Assembly: GCA_002685935.1 (NCBI GenBank)
Contig: NYZD01000168.1
Span: forward strand, 1 to 64,000
From: Planctomycetaceae bacterium
Lineage (GTDB): Bacteria > Planctomycetota > Phycisphaerae > Phycisphaerales > Zrk34
DNA length: 64,000 bases
Direction of reading: 5' to 3'
Under the pieces are notes generated by a model. It was not told the origin of the DNA. It saw only the letters and a list, made by a program, of their open reading frames with translations, and did no database searches. This document shows, piece after piece, positions 10,001 to 18,987 of this stretch (the stretch's first letter is position 1; every line of letters begins with the position of its first letter). The translations under genes were made by a program, and so were the position numbers.

Positions 10001-11425
10001 GCCCACGATATTTGTTGTCAGCCGATCGAGTTGTAGCCGACCGTCAGCGTCAACCGCATCGCTAATTGTGCCGTTGAGCTGAAGACCGCCGCGATCGCTG
10101 CCCTGCAGAATGTCACCTGAAGCGGCCAATGTGATCGCATCCGCCAGCCGCTGCGTGCCTACCGAGCCGCTCAATCCCTCGATCACGATATCTCCGAGCG
10201 TCGGATCGCCCGTCAATTCCACATCCCCGATGCCCAGAACAATCTCCGCCGCAGCCGCCGCCAGATCAATGTGAACTCGCCGTGTCGGCGCATCGATCAC
10301 CGCCGGCACTGACAATCTGTTGACCTTCAGTTCGACCTCCACGCGGCCCGCGAGTACCAGGGGATTCTCCCGGCCCATGCGTGTCTGAATCACGTGTGCC
10401 AGGGCGGGCTGCGCGTACCACACGCCCTGGCCTTTCGTCACCTGCAGCACACCCCCGGCCCACTCGACGGTGAACTCCTGCCGTCCGTTCGTGGTTTTGA
10501 GCAACACCGATTGAGTCGCACCTTCGATGCCGTTTGCACATTTCAAATGACTTGAAAAACTGACAGATTCGCCCGTCGCCGCATGCAATACGCCGTTTTG
10601 CCCGAGCAACATGTCAAGGGCCTCGGCCGGAAGATCCTCGACCTCCGCATCGACCTCCGCGCTCACCCGATCCAGATGCAAGACACCCTCGGCATTGAAT
10701 CCGCTGAGCGTGCCGGCGACATGAACCGAGCCGGTCAGCTTGCCCTGTTTGGCCGTCGCGTCAAGCGAAAGCGCCATGGGTCGGCTGATGTCTTCGATGG
10801 TCAGCTCGGCATCGCCGTGGATCTCCGTCGTTTGGACGCCGTCGACCCGCAGGATCAGGTCCGTCACCTTGATCTGCCCCGACAGCGACGGAGGCACATG
10901 CATAATCCCGCCGCTATCCATTCGATCATTCGCCTGTTCGTCTTCTGCCTCGTCCGACGGGTCGCGCCCCAGGGCAAGATCGAGATTCAGCTGCTCATTT
11001 GCGTCACGCGTGATTGAAATGACCGGCTTGCTCAGTTCTGTTAAACCAAGGTCGTAATCGCCGCGCGTCAGTTTGACCAGTGAAGCGCCAATCTGCAGAC
11101 GTTCAAATTCGACTACCGGCTCGCCCGACGGATCAAGCAGCTTAAACCCCGTGACCCGCTGATCGCCTAGCCAACTCAGACGAATGCCTTCGATCTCGAC
11201 CGACCCGGGTATGCTTCCGTTGATGCGCCCTACCACGATGCCGCGCACCAGGCCGCTCGATGCGATCAGCGGCCCGAACACCACCAACAAGACCACCACC
11301 AGCACGACGAGCGCAACCAGCCGCCGCCAACGACGCTTGCGCGGTTTGGCCGGCTTGGCCGAAGCTGGTGTCGCAGCCGCTGGGTCTTTCGCGGGCGGTT
11401 CCGTTGAACGTTCTTCGTTGGCCAT
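7073..11425 (-). CDS. Large AsmA/YhdP-like inner-membrane-anchored protein
   Basis: The 1450-residue protein has a charged cytoplasmic N-terminus (about 35 residues, Pro/Ala/Lys-rich), one transmembrane segment at about 36-55 and a very long extracytoplasmic part made of beta-strand-rich, Gly/Asp/Val-rich repeats. The opening after the membrane segment (GRINGSIPGSVEIEGIRLSW) and the C-terminal IPMRGTIDDPQVDFG block are typical of AsmA-like proteins. The tail is acidic and Gln/Pro-rich, with a final basic helix. In Proteobacteria this superfamily forms hydrophobic-groove bridges for phospholipid transport to the outer membrane. That role is inferred here. AGGGG lies 7 nt before the ATG. Confidence 0.75.
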   Translation of the reverse strand: MANEERSTEPPAKDPAAATPASAKPAKPRKRRWRRLVALVVLVVVLLVVFGPLIASSGLVRGIVVGRINGSIPGSVEIEGIRLSWLGDQRVTGFKLLDPSGEPVVEFERLQIGASLVKLTRGDYDLGLTELSKPVISITRDANEQLNLDLALGRDPSDEAEDEQANDRMDSGGIMHVPPSLSGQIKVTDLILRVDGVQTTEIHGDAELTIEDISRPMALSLDATAKQGKLTGSVHVAGTLSGFNAEGVLHLDRVSAEVDAEVEDLPAEALDMLLGQNGVLHAATGESVSFSSHLKCANGIEGATQSVLLKTTNGRQEFTVEWAGGVLQVTKGQGVWYAQPALAHVIQTRMGRENPLVLAGRVEVELKVNRLSVPAVIDAPTRRVHIDLAAAAAEIVLGIGDVELTGDPTLGDIVIEGLSGSVGTQRLADAITLAASGDILQGSDRGGLQLNGTISDAVDADGRLQLDRLTTNIVGHLEQVPSALVDRVIDMGGVLEEMLGSHCDVDLTSTAGARQLLTLDVRSHTPRRFSGRLPVEIIEGVLRIGDAPAIIKGQATPALVAALVPTGQIGQLAAPVDYVLTITDLRLPIPGDGDPTLQPAASRLAASLELGDAVIGDVAELGGVRLIDVRADVGGASLTAMSATLKGRLEPTAPTSQLASTAGGVVDVNITANGGLGSDGGIEAFGVDIIASAPRADVTSHLHVTSSRVTLQSNQPATIAKLLAGPQMLAALDFAVEGQPTLAGDTPVELTVDALAWPLGGGDLSTARVTGGARIDRLMLAGDPRYVGMGLTNTTATFGLDGSTNQLALHVSGETQTPQRDDAGSLVVDATLSDVLRDGALAISEAPIEATIKVERLPTGVLALAGGQLSDLEPIVGALVSVDGRAKLTGMRPMQGTGTLAVRGDYLTADTAFRAARDFRFVKPGRIQWTMQPETYRSLVGDKAKQIDLLEPAIIVVTVDELVMPAKPDSGAFGFDATQAAVSLTVASEKLSLHDVVGKQRMDLTQFRAELVGERLSEVVAFDMKGHNATSAMVAATDVMTGGTAGAAVKPPPAITFITVRPDAKAPTKKSTDPEKIEIQGRLVKLFGPDGKLNLDSATVKIDGVAGPVPMSLVPGASEEVMVIVGRMFRVDLSADLKEMDGPINASIAGLNGAAEVPIQLRDQRVTLRKEVVAETLVNREIGAKVLKNINPLLVQAVSAEKPIRLTVPAYMEIPATDGGKPKRRLTEINLADKEGAWGFDIKRATIPEARLELGTIVMDNGDILQKLMLLLKRGGGKQLTARFTPLVAHLQGGIATYDRMDIILAESFRIATWGKADFNRNRIDMVLGLTAQTLDDAFGLEGLAEDYILQIPMRGTIDDPQVDFGAATTRIAALVAKKQLGGDEGEIIGNVLDIIGGGQDGDAPPAPENGQEQPTPEENKQPQGDGEEKEDEEDIRDRLIKEGLRQLFK

Positions 11426-11492
11426 CGACTACCCCTGAAAGGACTCAATTCACGACATCGGTCCATTCTATGCAGGAAAATGCTCTGATATG

Positions 11493-12779
11493 TCAGCGTG
11501 CAATGGCCGGCTCGGCCTGCCTCGCCCCGCCTTGTCCACCGGTGAGTGCCAGCATCCGCCGCAGCGCCACCAGCGACCACCGCCGCACACCCGGCGGCAC
11601 GGTGATCCGATTCACCACCCGCCCCGCCGCCAACTCGTCGAGCGTCCACAACAGATGCGACGGATCGACCCGGTACATCGTCGTGCATAAGCACTGACAG
11701 TCTGAAAGGATGCGAACGTGCTTGTCCGGGTGCCGCGATGCCAGGCGATTGCCCAGATGCACCTCCGTGCCCACCGCCCAGGCTGATCCGGGCGCGCCCG
11801 CGTCAATCGCCTTGATGATCCCCTCCGTCGACGCACTGATGTCCGCTCTTTGCACCACCTCGTACTCACATTCGGGATGCACGATCACCGTCATGTCCGC
11901 CTGCTGCACCTTGATCTGATCGACGTGCTCCGGCCGAAACAGCTTGTGCACCGAGCAATGCCCCTTCCACAGAATCACGTCGCTGCCCTCGATCGTCGCG
12001 GCGTCATTGCCGCCAAGCGGTTCTGACGTTTGCGGATCCCACAAACACATTTGCCTATGAATGTCGTATCCCATCGCTGCCGCTGTGTTGCGCCCCAGAT
12101 GCTGATCCGGCAGAAACAGAATCCGTATCGACTCGCCTTCCCGCTTGGGCGCGGTCCCGCCGGCAAACGCCCATGCCATCACCGCTTCGGCATTGGACGA
12201 CGTGCACACCGCCCCGCCGTGTTCACCGACAAACGCTTTGATCGCGGCGGAACTGTTCATGTACGTGATCGGCACCACGCGCACGTCTGACCCCGCCCCA
12301 TCCCACACCTCATGGATCTGCCGCCACGCCTCAACCGTGTCGTCATAGTCGGCCATATCCGCCATCGAGCATCCCGCCGACAGATCCGGCAGGATGACCG
12401 CCACGTCCTCCGGCGTCAGCACGTCCGCGGATTCAGCCATGAAGTGCACACCGCAGAAAATGACGTACCGCGCCCCCACTTCATTCACCTTTTCCGACGC
12501 CAGTTGGGCCAGCTTGAATGAGTCACCCGTGAAATCGGCGTGACGGACCACGTCATCCTGCTGATAATGGTGACCGAGAATCACCAACTGATCGCCCAGT
12601 TCCTCCCGGCGCGCGGCGATCGCTTCGGCAAGCTGCCCTTCCGTCATTCCTGCGTATTGGGGGCCCAACGGCGGCTGCCACAGCATGTCCAAGTTGCTCC
12701 TGCCGAGGTGTCCTGTCGCCGCCGGATTATACGGCAACTTCGACGCCTGGCGTTGATTGGGCCCAATATTCCCCGCCAT
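11493..12779 (-). CDS. nadA: Quinolinate synthase NadA
   Basis: The 428-residue protein condenses iminoaspartate with dihydroxyacetone phosphate to quinolinate in de novo NAD synthesis. The family signature LGHHYQQDDV and the three-repeat fold are visible. The three [4Fe-4S] cysteines are the likely residues in LSAGCSMADMAD, in the VHPEC motif and in SDCQCLC. Other signatures are FCGVHFMAE, YMNSSAA and FLPDQHLGRN. It has an N-terminal extension of about 45 residues compared with short bacterial forms. It is monocistronic; nadB and nadC are not adjacent. Confidence 0.96.
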   Translation of the reverse strand: MAGNIGPNQRQASKLPYNPAATGHLGRSNLDMLWQPPLGPQYAGMTEGQLAEAIAARREELGDQLVILGHHYQQDDVVRHADFTGDSFKLAQLASEKVNEVGARYVIFCGVHFMAESADVLTPEDVAVILPDLSAGCSMADMADYDDTVEAWRQIHEVWDGAGSDVRVVPITYMNSSAAIKAFVGEHGGAVCTSSNAEAVMAWAFAGGTAPKREGESIRILFLPDQHLGRNTAAAMGYDIHRQMCLWDPQTSEPLGGNDAATIEGSDVILWKGHCSVHKLFRPEHVDQIKVQQADMTVIVHPECEYEVVQRADISASTEGIIKAIDAGAPGSAWAVGTEVHLGNRLASRHPDKHVRILSDCQCLCTTMYRVDPSHLLWTLDELAAGRVVNRITVPPGVRRWSLVALRRMLALTGGQGGARQAEPAIAR

Positions 12780-12893
12780 TACCGGACCACGATCCCGTCA
12801 ATCAATCCTGATCGGGGCGTTTTCGGTTAAGCGCGGCGCGGATTGGCCCGACGTACTGATCGGGTCAGTGCGCCAGGTGAACAGGAGTTTCTG

Positions 12894-13823
12894 ATGGGAC
12901 GAACCGCCGCTAAACGAACGGCAAAAGCCGATGCGAAATCCCGCGCGCGGCGCGCCAATTCACCCGTTCAAAGCACCATGCAAATGTACCTGCGGGAGAT
13001 CAACCAGACCCCGCTGCTGACCGCCGACGAAGAGAAACAGCTCGCCTGGCGCATCATCCATGACAACGACGCCGACGCCCGCGAACACATGGTCACCGCC
13101 AACCTTCGGCTGGTCGTTGCCATCGCCAAGAACTTCACCAACCGCGGCATGTCTCTTCAGGATCTGATTGAAGAAGGCAATCTCGGCCTGATCCGCGCCT
13201 CGGAGAGCTTCGATCCCTCCCAGGGCGCTCGATTCAGCACCTACGCTTCATGGTGGATCAAACAGGCGATCAAGCGCGCGCTGATCAACGCCGGTCAGCC
13301 CATTCACATCCCCGCCTACATGGTTGAACTCATCGCCCGGTGGAAGCGCGCCGGTCGCGAACTTGAAGGCAAGCTCGGCCGCCCCGCCACAATCGAAGAA
13401 CTCGCCGAGGCCATGGAAATGCCGCCGCACAAGCTGCGGTACGTCCGTCGCGCCGTCCGCGCACACCAGCGGCCCACCCAGATGTCGCAACACGTCGGCG
13501 CCGAAGACATGACCCTCGGTGATCTGCTACCCGACGAAAACACGCCCGCCCCCCACGACGCTTTGCTGGCCGAGGATGAACTCGAGACGTTGCGCCGTTT
13601 GCTCGACGCCATCGACGATCGTGAGTCCATCATTCTTCGTTTGAGATTTGGCCTCGACGGTGAAGAGCCCATGACACTTCGTGAGATCGGTAAGCGCATT
13701 GGCTTAACACGTGAGCGCGTCAGGCAGATCGAGATCGCCGCATTGAGAAAACTTAACAGTCGATTGGTGCGCGAACTTGAACCCCCCGCGATTCCTCGCC
13801 GGCGACAGAAAATGGCATCCTGA
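12894..13823 (+). CDS. RNA polymerase sigma-70 factor, RpoD/SigA family
   Basis: This is a 309-residue primary-type sigma factor without region 1.1. The start at 12894 is chosen because AGGAG lies 6 nt upstream. Region 1.2 ([15 protein letters not shown]), region 2 ([30 protein letters not shown]), region 3 and region 4.2 ([20 protein letters not shown]) are all present. Its short length and basic N-terminal tail ([15 protein letters not shown]) suggest a group 2 sigma or an additional SigA paralogue, although a primary role cannot be excluded. It sits upstream of the winged-helix gene and dnaA on the same strand. Confidence 0.93.
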   Translation: MGRTAAKRTAKADAKSRARRANSPVQSTMQMYLREINQTPLLTADEEKQLAWRIIHDNDADAREHMVTANLRLVVAIAKNFTNRGMSLQDLIEEGNLGLIRASESFDPSQGARFSTYASWWIKQAIKRALINAGQPIHIPAYMVELIARWKRAGRELEGKLGRPATIEELAEAMEMPPHKLRYVRRAVRAHQRPTQMSQHVGAEDMTLGDLLPDENTPAPHDALLAEDELETLRRLLDAIDDRESIILRLRFGLDGEEPMTLREIGKRIGLTRERVRQIEIAALRKLNSRLVRELEPPAIPRRRQKMAS

Positions 13824-13990
13824 CACGCTTCGCGCCTGAATTTGCATTGACGTCGTTGTGATTGCCCGCGTCCTACCTCGGCATGTCCGCAATGCGGACC
13901 CCTTGATTTATCTCCACGCATGTATAGACTGGCCCACCGTTTTTCCGAGATGGGATCGCCGGTCTAAACCCCGGGGTAGTGGAGGTTTTC

Positions 13991-14401
13991 GTGGCCAAGA
14001 GAGCGTTGTCGAACGTCAGTACTGTCGAAATACAAGCCGAGTTGCGGCGGCGACAGCAAAAGTTACCCGCCCTCAAGCGCAAACAAAAGAAATTGCTCGC
14101 CGACCTCGCCGAAGTTGAAAACCAACTCGCCGCGCTTGGCATATCGGCCTCAAAACGCGCGGCAATCAGTTCCGCCCCAAGGGGCCGCCGACCCAAGAAC
14201 AAGAAGAATCTCGCCGATACCCTCGCTTCCGTGCTCAGCAAGACCAAACCCATGCGCGTCATCGAGGCCGTCGCCGCCGTGAAAAAGGCTGGCTACAAGA
14301 CCACATCCAACAACTTCAACACCATCGTCAATCAAACACTGCTGAAGGACAAGAAACGCTTCAAGCAGACCGGCCGCGGAAAGTACGTCGTAAAAGCGTA
14401 A
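13991..14401 (+). CDS. Small basic protein with coiled coil and winged-helix-like C-terminus
   Basis: The 136-residue protein has an N-terminal Lys/Arg/Gln-rich coiled-coil helix (about 10-50, LRRRQQKLPALKRKQKKLL) and a basic linker (GRRPKNKKN). The C-terminal domain of about 60 residues (PMRVIEAVAAVKKAGYKT...FKQTGRGKYVVK) has the helix-helix-wing pattern of HARE-HTH domains. The GTG start at 13991 is preceded by GGAGG at 5 nt; the in-frame GTG at 13979 has no such site. The gene ends in a strong hairpin terminator. A DNA-binding, possibly nucleoid-associated, role is inferred from fold and charge only. Confidence 0.75.
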   Translation: MAKRALSNVSTVEIQAELRRRQQKLPALKRKQKKLLADLAEVENQLAALGISASKRAAISSAPRGRRPKNKKNLADTLASVLSKTKPMRVIEAVAAVKKAGYKTTSNNFNTIVNQTLLKDKKRFKQTGRGKYVVKA

Positions 14402-14430
14402 TGTGCACGGCTTCTCGGGTTCACGCGACA

Positions 14431-14461
14431 GGCAAAGGCCCGCCAGAGCGGGCCTTTGCTA
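14431..14461 (+). terminator. Rho-independent-type terminator hairpin
   Basis: A perfect 12-bp inverted repeat (GCAAAGGCCCGC at 14432-14443, GCGGGCCTTTGC at 14448-14459) encloses the loop CAGA. It lies 30 nt after the winged-helix gene stop. The T-run after it is weak, so it could act in both directions. Confidence 0.8.
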
Positions 14462-14840
14462 TTGCCTCCCATGCGCGATCGTGCACCATAACCTGAAGCC
14501 ACAACCACATCATCGATACATCAGTGCTCCAGGCACAACATGTCGCACTGCCGGTTCGTGGAACACGAAGCCTTGGTTGCGCCAGCCTTGAGCCGCTAGT
14601 TGCACGCATCACCATCCGCCAGCAGGGGCGCCGACCGGCATTCGACAAACATCCTGAACCTGCTTCGCGTCCAACTTCAACTCCGCAAAGCGCAATAAAA
14701 CCATTGACAGCTACTGTCCCTATGCGTTAGCTTTGGCAGTCGTCAGTCAGGGATGCGTTGCGACGGCTATGCACGGAAGCGAAGTTCGTTGGTCCGCCGT
14801 TGCAGCAGAGCAACACCCATGCAATGAAACGAGGTCGTTG
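14462..14840. other. Non-coding leader region upstream of dnaA
   Basis: This stretch of about 380 nt has no supportable gene. A TTGACA at 14704-14709 is followed after 17 nt by TTAGCT, a poor -10 match, and may be part of the dnaA promoter. No DnaA box matching TTATNCACA was found here, unlike the region after dnaA. Confidence 0.4.
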
Positions 14841-16178
14841 ATGGCTTTGGCCGACCCCGCCGTTTGGCGGGATATGCAGTCCTACCTGTGCCGATATCAC
14901 GGTGAGCTGTGCCGGCAGTGGTTTGATGAGCTGGAACCAATGCGCCTCGATGGTGGAATCCTTGAGATCACCGCGCGCAATTCCACACAGATCAATTACC
15001 TGCAACAGCGCTGTCGCGACCCCTTCACCGAGGCCGCCCAAAATATCACCGGCGCCCTGGTCGTCGTCAATTTCATCGGCCCCAACGGAGCGACCACACC
15101 CCAAGGCGGTCCAACTCGGTCTACCGGTGACCTCGGTAGCGATGAGTTGTTGCTCAGCCCCGACCACACGTTCGCCAATTTCGTCGTCGGCCCGGGCAAT
15201 CAGTTGGCCTGCGCCGCCGCCAAGGCCGTCTCCGAGCAATTAGGCCGCGCCTACAACCCCCTGTTCATCCACGGCGGCGTTGGACTTGGCAAGACGCATC
15301 TCCTGCAGGCAATCTGCCATCAGATCAATGACGCGCATGCCGACGCTACGACCTATTACGTCAGTTGCGACACGTTCATGAACGAGTTCATGCAATGCGT
15401 GCAAAACGGACAGATGCATACCTTCCACCAACGCTATCGCCACGTCGACCTGCTCATGATCGACGACATCCATTTTCTGACCAACCGAGAACGTACCCAG
15501 GAAGAATTCTTTCACACCTTCAACACCCTCTACCAGAATGACAAACAGATCGTCTTATCGAGCGACTCGCCGCCCAGCGAGATCCCCCAGCTGGAAGAAC
15601 GTCTGATCTCACGCTTTAACTGGGGCCTGGTCACCCGCGTCGACCAGCCCTGCTACGAAACGCGCGTCGCGATCGTCCAGAAGAAGGCCGAACTGCGCGG
15701 CCTGCCCCTGCCCAACGATGTTGTCTACTTTATCGCCGCCAAAATCGAATCCAATACTCGTGAACTTGAAGGCGCCATCACCAAGGTCCAGAGCCTCGCT
15801 GCGTTGCGCCAACTGCCCATCGAACTCAAACTCGCCCAACAGGCTCTCGGTGACCAACAGACCATCGTCGTCAACCCGCAACCGTCGATTCAGAATATCA
15901 TCGACGCGGTCACCAACTACTACGGCGTCAAACTCGCCGACCTGCAATCCAAACGCCGCCATCGCTCGATCACGATCCCCCGTCAGGTGTGTATGCATCT
16001 CGCGCGCAAGCGCACCCGCTACAGCCTCGAAGAGATCGGCGGCTATTTCGGTGGCCGCGATCACACCACCGTGATGCACGCTTGCCGCACGATTGAGGGC
16101 CGGGCTCAATCGGACGTTTCCTTCGCCGCCCAACTCGATGAGATTGACGAGCAACTTAGCCTTGCGTCGAACAACTAG
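14841..16178 (+). CDS. dnaA: Chromosomal replication initiator protein DnaA
   Basis: The 445-residue protein binds DnaA boxes and opens oriC. The start at 14841 (MALADPAVWR) is preceded by GAGG at about 6 nt. Domain I is about 1-75, with an ordinary SYLCRYHGELCRQWFD segment, followed by a short linker. The AAA+ domain III has Walker A GGVGLGKTHLL, Walker B LLMIDDIHFL and the sensor region ERLISRFNWGL. Domain IV carries the box-recognition helix-turn-helix signature GGRDHTTVMHACRTI. dnaN, recF and gyrB are not adjacent, unlike in the classical cluster. The gap after the gene has DnaA-box-like sites. Confidence 0.98.
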   Translation: MALADPAVWRDMQSYLCRYHGELCRQWFDELEPMRLDGGILEITARNSTQINYLQQRCRDPFTEAAQNITGALVVVNFIGPNGATTPQGGPTRSTGDLGSDELLLSPDHTFANFVVGPGNQLACAAAKAVSEQLGRAYNPLFIHGGVGLGKTHLLQAICHQINDAHADATTYYVSCDTFMNEFMQCVQNGQMHTFHQRYRHVDLLMIDDIHFLTNRERTQEEFFHTFNTLYQNDKQIVLSSDSPPSEIPQLEERLISRFNWGLVTRVDQPCYETRVAIVQKKAELRGLPLPNDVVYFIAAKIESNTRELEGAITKVQSLAALRQLPIELKLAQQALGDQQTIVVNPQPSIQNIIDAVTNYYGVKLADLQSKRRHRSITIPRQVCMHLARKRTRYSLEEIGGYFGGRDHTTVMHACRTIEGRAQSDVSFAAQLDEIDEQLSLASNN

Positions 16179-16532
16179 GCGCTGTCTGTTTTCCTGTGGG
16201 TAAGTTGTGGGTAAAGTGGTGGCAGCGAACACTGGCTGGCGAGGCCCCGAAACACTAAACACACGATGAGCCGTCTGTTCCTTCTTTTTTGGCCTGCCCT
16301 GACCAGCCGACACCAGTTGATCCGCCAGTTTGCCATGGTTTTCGATCGGCAATAACCATCGTCGCTAACATTCCTTATCGAATTCGCCTTCGTGGTTATG
16401 CACAAATTGACAAAGCTTATTACTATGATGAACTAGAAAGGTAACCTCATCGTTATATAGTCCGGCGGCAAATCCCGGTAACTCAACCACCAGCACCGTC
16501 AGATCGGTGACGTAACTCAAACGGAGGACGCC
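16179..16532. other. Candidate replication origin (oriC) downstream of dnaA
   Basis: This non-coding region of about 350 nt has one perfect DnaA box, TTATGCACA at 16396-16404. Two near-boxes, TGTGGGTAA at 16195-16203 and 16206-16214, lie in tandem 2 nt apart, each one base off the reverse consensus. Immediately after the perfect box the DNA becomes clearly AT-rich (about 16405-16460), a candidate unwinding element. The position next to dnaA fits a bacterial origin. Strand-skew data would be needed to confirm it. Confidence 0.55.
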
Positions 16533-17582
16533 ATGTCAGGCGATCCGCAAAACGATCTTTCCCAACTCACCGCCAAGGTTCAGGAAGCACACGACAAGCT
16601 GACCGAGCAAATCGGCCGAATCATCATCGGCCAAAATGAAGTCGTCGATCAGATGCTTATCACGCTGTTCTGCCAAGGCCATGCTGTGCTCATGGGTGTG
16701 CCCGGGTTGGCCAAGACGCTCCTGGTCTCAACCATCGCGCGAGCCCTGTCTCTCGACTTCTCTCGTATCCAGTTCACGCCCGACCTGATGCCTTCGGATA
16801 TCACCGGAACCGAGGTGATCGAGGAAGATCGGAGCACAGGTCGTCGCGAGTTGCGTTTTGTCAGAGGCCCGGTCTTCGCCAACGTCCTGCTCGCCGATGA
16901 GATCAATCGCACCCCGCCCAAGACTCAGGCCGCCCTGCTGGAGGCCATGCAGGAGCATCAGGTCACCGCGGGCGGCGACCGCCATCACCTGCCCGAACCG
17001 TTTTTCGTGCTCGCCACTCAGAACCCCATCGAACAGGAAGGCACGTACCCTCTGCCCGAAGCGCAACTCGACCGGTTCATGTTTATGATCAATGTCCAGT
17101 ACCCTTCCGAAGATGAAGAGCTGGAGATTGTACGACGCACCACCGGCCGCTTTGATACCGGTGTTGACGCCGTCCTCGACGCTCAGCAGGTCCTCGACCT
17201 CCAGCAACTCGTGCGCGATGTTCCCGTGGCCGATCACGTGATCCGCTATGCCCTGCGGCTCGTGCGGACAACGCGCCTTGGATCTGAGGGCCTCCCGGAA
17301 TTCATTCAGCGTTATCTTAGCTGGGGTGCCGGCCCGCGCGCCAGCCAGTTCCTCATCCTCGCGGGCAAAGCCCGGGCGATCCTCAGTGCCCGCAGCCACG
17401 TCGATATTGAAGATATCCGCGCCGTGGCCCATCCTGTGTTACGTCATCGGCTGATCGTGAACTTCAACGCCGAGGCCGATGGCATCGATTCAGACCACAT
17501 CATCGATCAGTTGCTCAACGAAATTGCCATCGACGGCACCGATCCCGCAACCCAGCGGCAGGTCGATCAGGTCCTGCGGTAG
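16533..17582 (+). CDS. MoxR-family AAA+ ATPase
   Basis: The 349-residue ATPase has Walker [12 protein letters not shown], Walker [12 protein letters not shown], sensor [18 protein letters not shown] and the C-terminal lid domain typical of MoxR. GGAGG lies 5 nt before the ATG. MoxR proteins act as chaperones that insert metals or remodel partner proteins with VWA domains. Here no VWA or DUF58 partner is adjacent, and nuoD follows after 86 nt. A second, clearly distinct MoxR is encoded at 43387-44406 in a full operon. Confidence 0.93.
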   Translation: MSGDPQNDLSQLTAKVQEAHDKLTEQIGRIIIGQNEVVDQMLITLFCQGHAVLMGVPGLAKTLLVSTIARALSLDFSRIQFTPDLMPSDITGTEVIEEDRSTGRRELRFVRGPVFANVLLADEINRTPPKTQAALLEAMQEHQVTAGGDRHHLPEPFFVLATQNPIEQEGTYPLPEAQLDRFMFMINVQYPSEDEELEIVRRTTGRFDTGVDAVLDAQQVLDLQQLVRDVPVADHVIRYALRLVRTTRLGSEGLPEFIQRYLSWGAGPRASQFLILAGKARAILSARSHVDIEDIRAVAHPVLRHRLIVNFNAEADGIDSDHIIDQLLNEIAIDGTDPATQRQVDQVLR

Positions 17583-17668
17583 CTCGTGGTCGCAGTCGAC
17601 GCATTTTGCTCGTCCGTCTATACTTTGCCTCCCGATTCTGCCTAGGCTAGGCGAAGGGCTGCTGGGTT

Positions 17669-18949
17669 ATGCCGTACGAATTAGAGCCGTTTGATGTAGA
17701 TGTCGAAACGCTGCCCTACCTCGAGGATCAAGCGACCCCCGGGGACCGGTGGACGCTGAACTTCGGCCCCCAGCACCCCGCCACCCACACCACCCTTCGC
17801 CTCGTGCTCGAACTTGATGGCGAGCGCGTCGCTCGCGCCATGCCTCACATCGGGTATCTCCACTCCGGATTCGAGAAAATCGCCGAGCATCACGACTACA
17901 ACCAGTATGTCGTCGTGACTGATCGGATGAACTACGTCAGCCCGATCGCCAACAACATCGTCTGGCATCACGTCGTCGAGAAGCTCTTCGATATCGAGCT
18001 CACGCCCCGCTGCAAGGTGCTCCGCACCATCATGGCCGAGCTGGCCCGCATTCAGGATCACCTGCTGTGCTGTGGTGCCGCCGCACTCGATCTCGGAGCG
18101 TTCACCGCCTTCCTCTACGGCTTTAACGAACGCGAGACCATCTACGACATCTGCGAGTACGTCAGTGGCGCTCGCTTTACCACCAGTTGGACCCGTGTCG
18201 GCGGCCTCTGCGGCGACCTGCCCGATGAACAGGTCTTCAAGAACAAGGTCAAGACGTTCATCAACGACCAACTGCCCAATGCCATCGCCGACATCGAAGG
18301 CCTGCTTAACAACAACCGCATCTTCATCGACCGCACCGTCAATATCGGGACAATCACCAGCGACGACGCGATTGCCTGGTCGCTCTCCGGTCCGGTCGCG
18401 CGATCCGCCGGTGTTCGCCGCGATCTCCGCAAGGATCAGCCCTATCTCTGCTACGAGGAGAACTGGGACGGCCAAGGCGCCGCGCCGGTTGAATTCAAAG
18501 TGCCCATCATGGACGGCGGCGACGTCTACTGCCGTTACCGCGTCCGCCTCGAGGAAATGAAACAGTCCGTCAGCATCATCAATCAGCTCATCGACCGCAT
18601 CCCCGAAGGCCCCGTCAATGTCCACCCCGACGACAAAATGCACATTCCCTCGAAGGACGAAGTCTACGGGTCCATTGAAGGACTCATCCATCATTTTGAA
18701 CTGATCATGACCAACCGCGGTTGGGAAGCCCCCGTCGCCGAAGTCTACGGCGCCAATGAAACCGCCAACGGCGAACTGGGGTTCTACATCGTCTCCGACG
18801 GCGGCCCGCGCGTCTGGCGCTCCCGCTGTCGGCCCCCCTCGTTCATCAATTACCAATGCTTCCCGAAAATGATGGAAGGACATCTGCTCGCCGACGTCGT
18901 CGCCGTCCTCGGATCGCTGAACGTCATCGCCGCCGAGCTGGATCGCTGA
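17669..18949 (+). CDS. nuoD: NADH-quinone oxidoreductase subunit D (NuoD)
   Basis: The 426-residue 49-kDa subunit of complex I helps form the quinone site with NuoB at the membrane-facing arm. Family blocks are clear: NFGPQHPATHTTLRL, IGYLHSGFEKIAE, the YVSPIANN segment, TRVGGLCGDLP, and a C-terminal RCRPPSFINYQCF with LLADVVAVLGSLN. It begins a run nuoD-nuoE-61-residue ORF-nuoF on one strand. The gap to nuoE is 38 nt. nuoA, nuoB, nuoC and the membrane subunits are not in the window. Confidence 0.97.
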   Translation: MPYELEPFDVDVETLPYLEDQATPGDRWTLNFGPQHPATHTTLRLVLELDGERVARAMPHIGYLHSGFEKIAEHHDYNQYVVVTDRMNYVSPIANNIVWHHVVEKLFDIELTPRCKVLRTIMAELARIQDHLLCCGAAALDLGAFTAFLYGFNERETIYDICEYVSGARFTTSWTRVGGLCGDLPDEQVFKNKVKTFINDQLPNAIADIEGLLNNNRIFIDRTVNIGTITSDDAIAWSLSGPVARSAGVRRDLRKDQPYLCYEENWDGQGAAPVEFKVPIMDGGDVYCRYRVRLEEMKQSVSIINQLIDRIPEGPVNVHPDDKMHIPSKDEVYGSIEGLIHHFELIMTNRGWEAPVAEVYGANETANGELGFYIVSDGGPRVWRSRCRPPSFINYQCFPKMMEGHLLADVVAVLGSLNVIAAELDR

Positions 18950-18987
18950 ACCCCATCACCCGCGGCACGCATCGCAAGTGAGTCACC

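Noticed and set aside
17681-18883. 400-residue frame on the minus strand inside nuoD
   Set aside because: It is antisense to a clear nuoD gene; GC-rich codon use opens such frames. Its composition (Asp/Gly/Val rich) is typical of a shadow.
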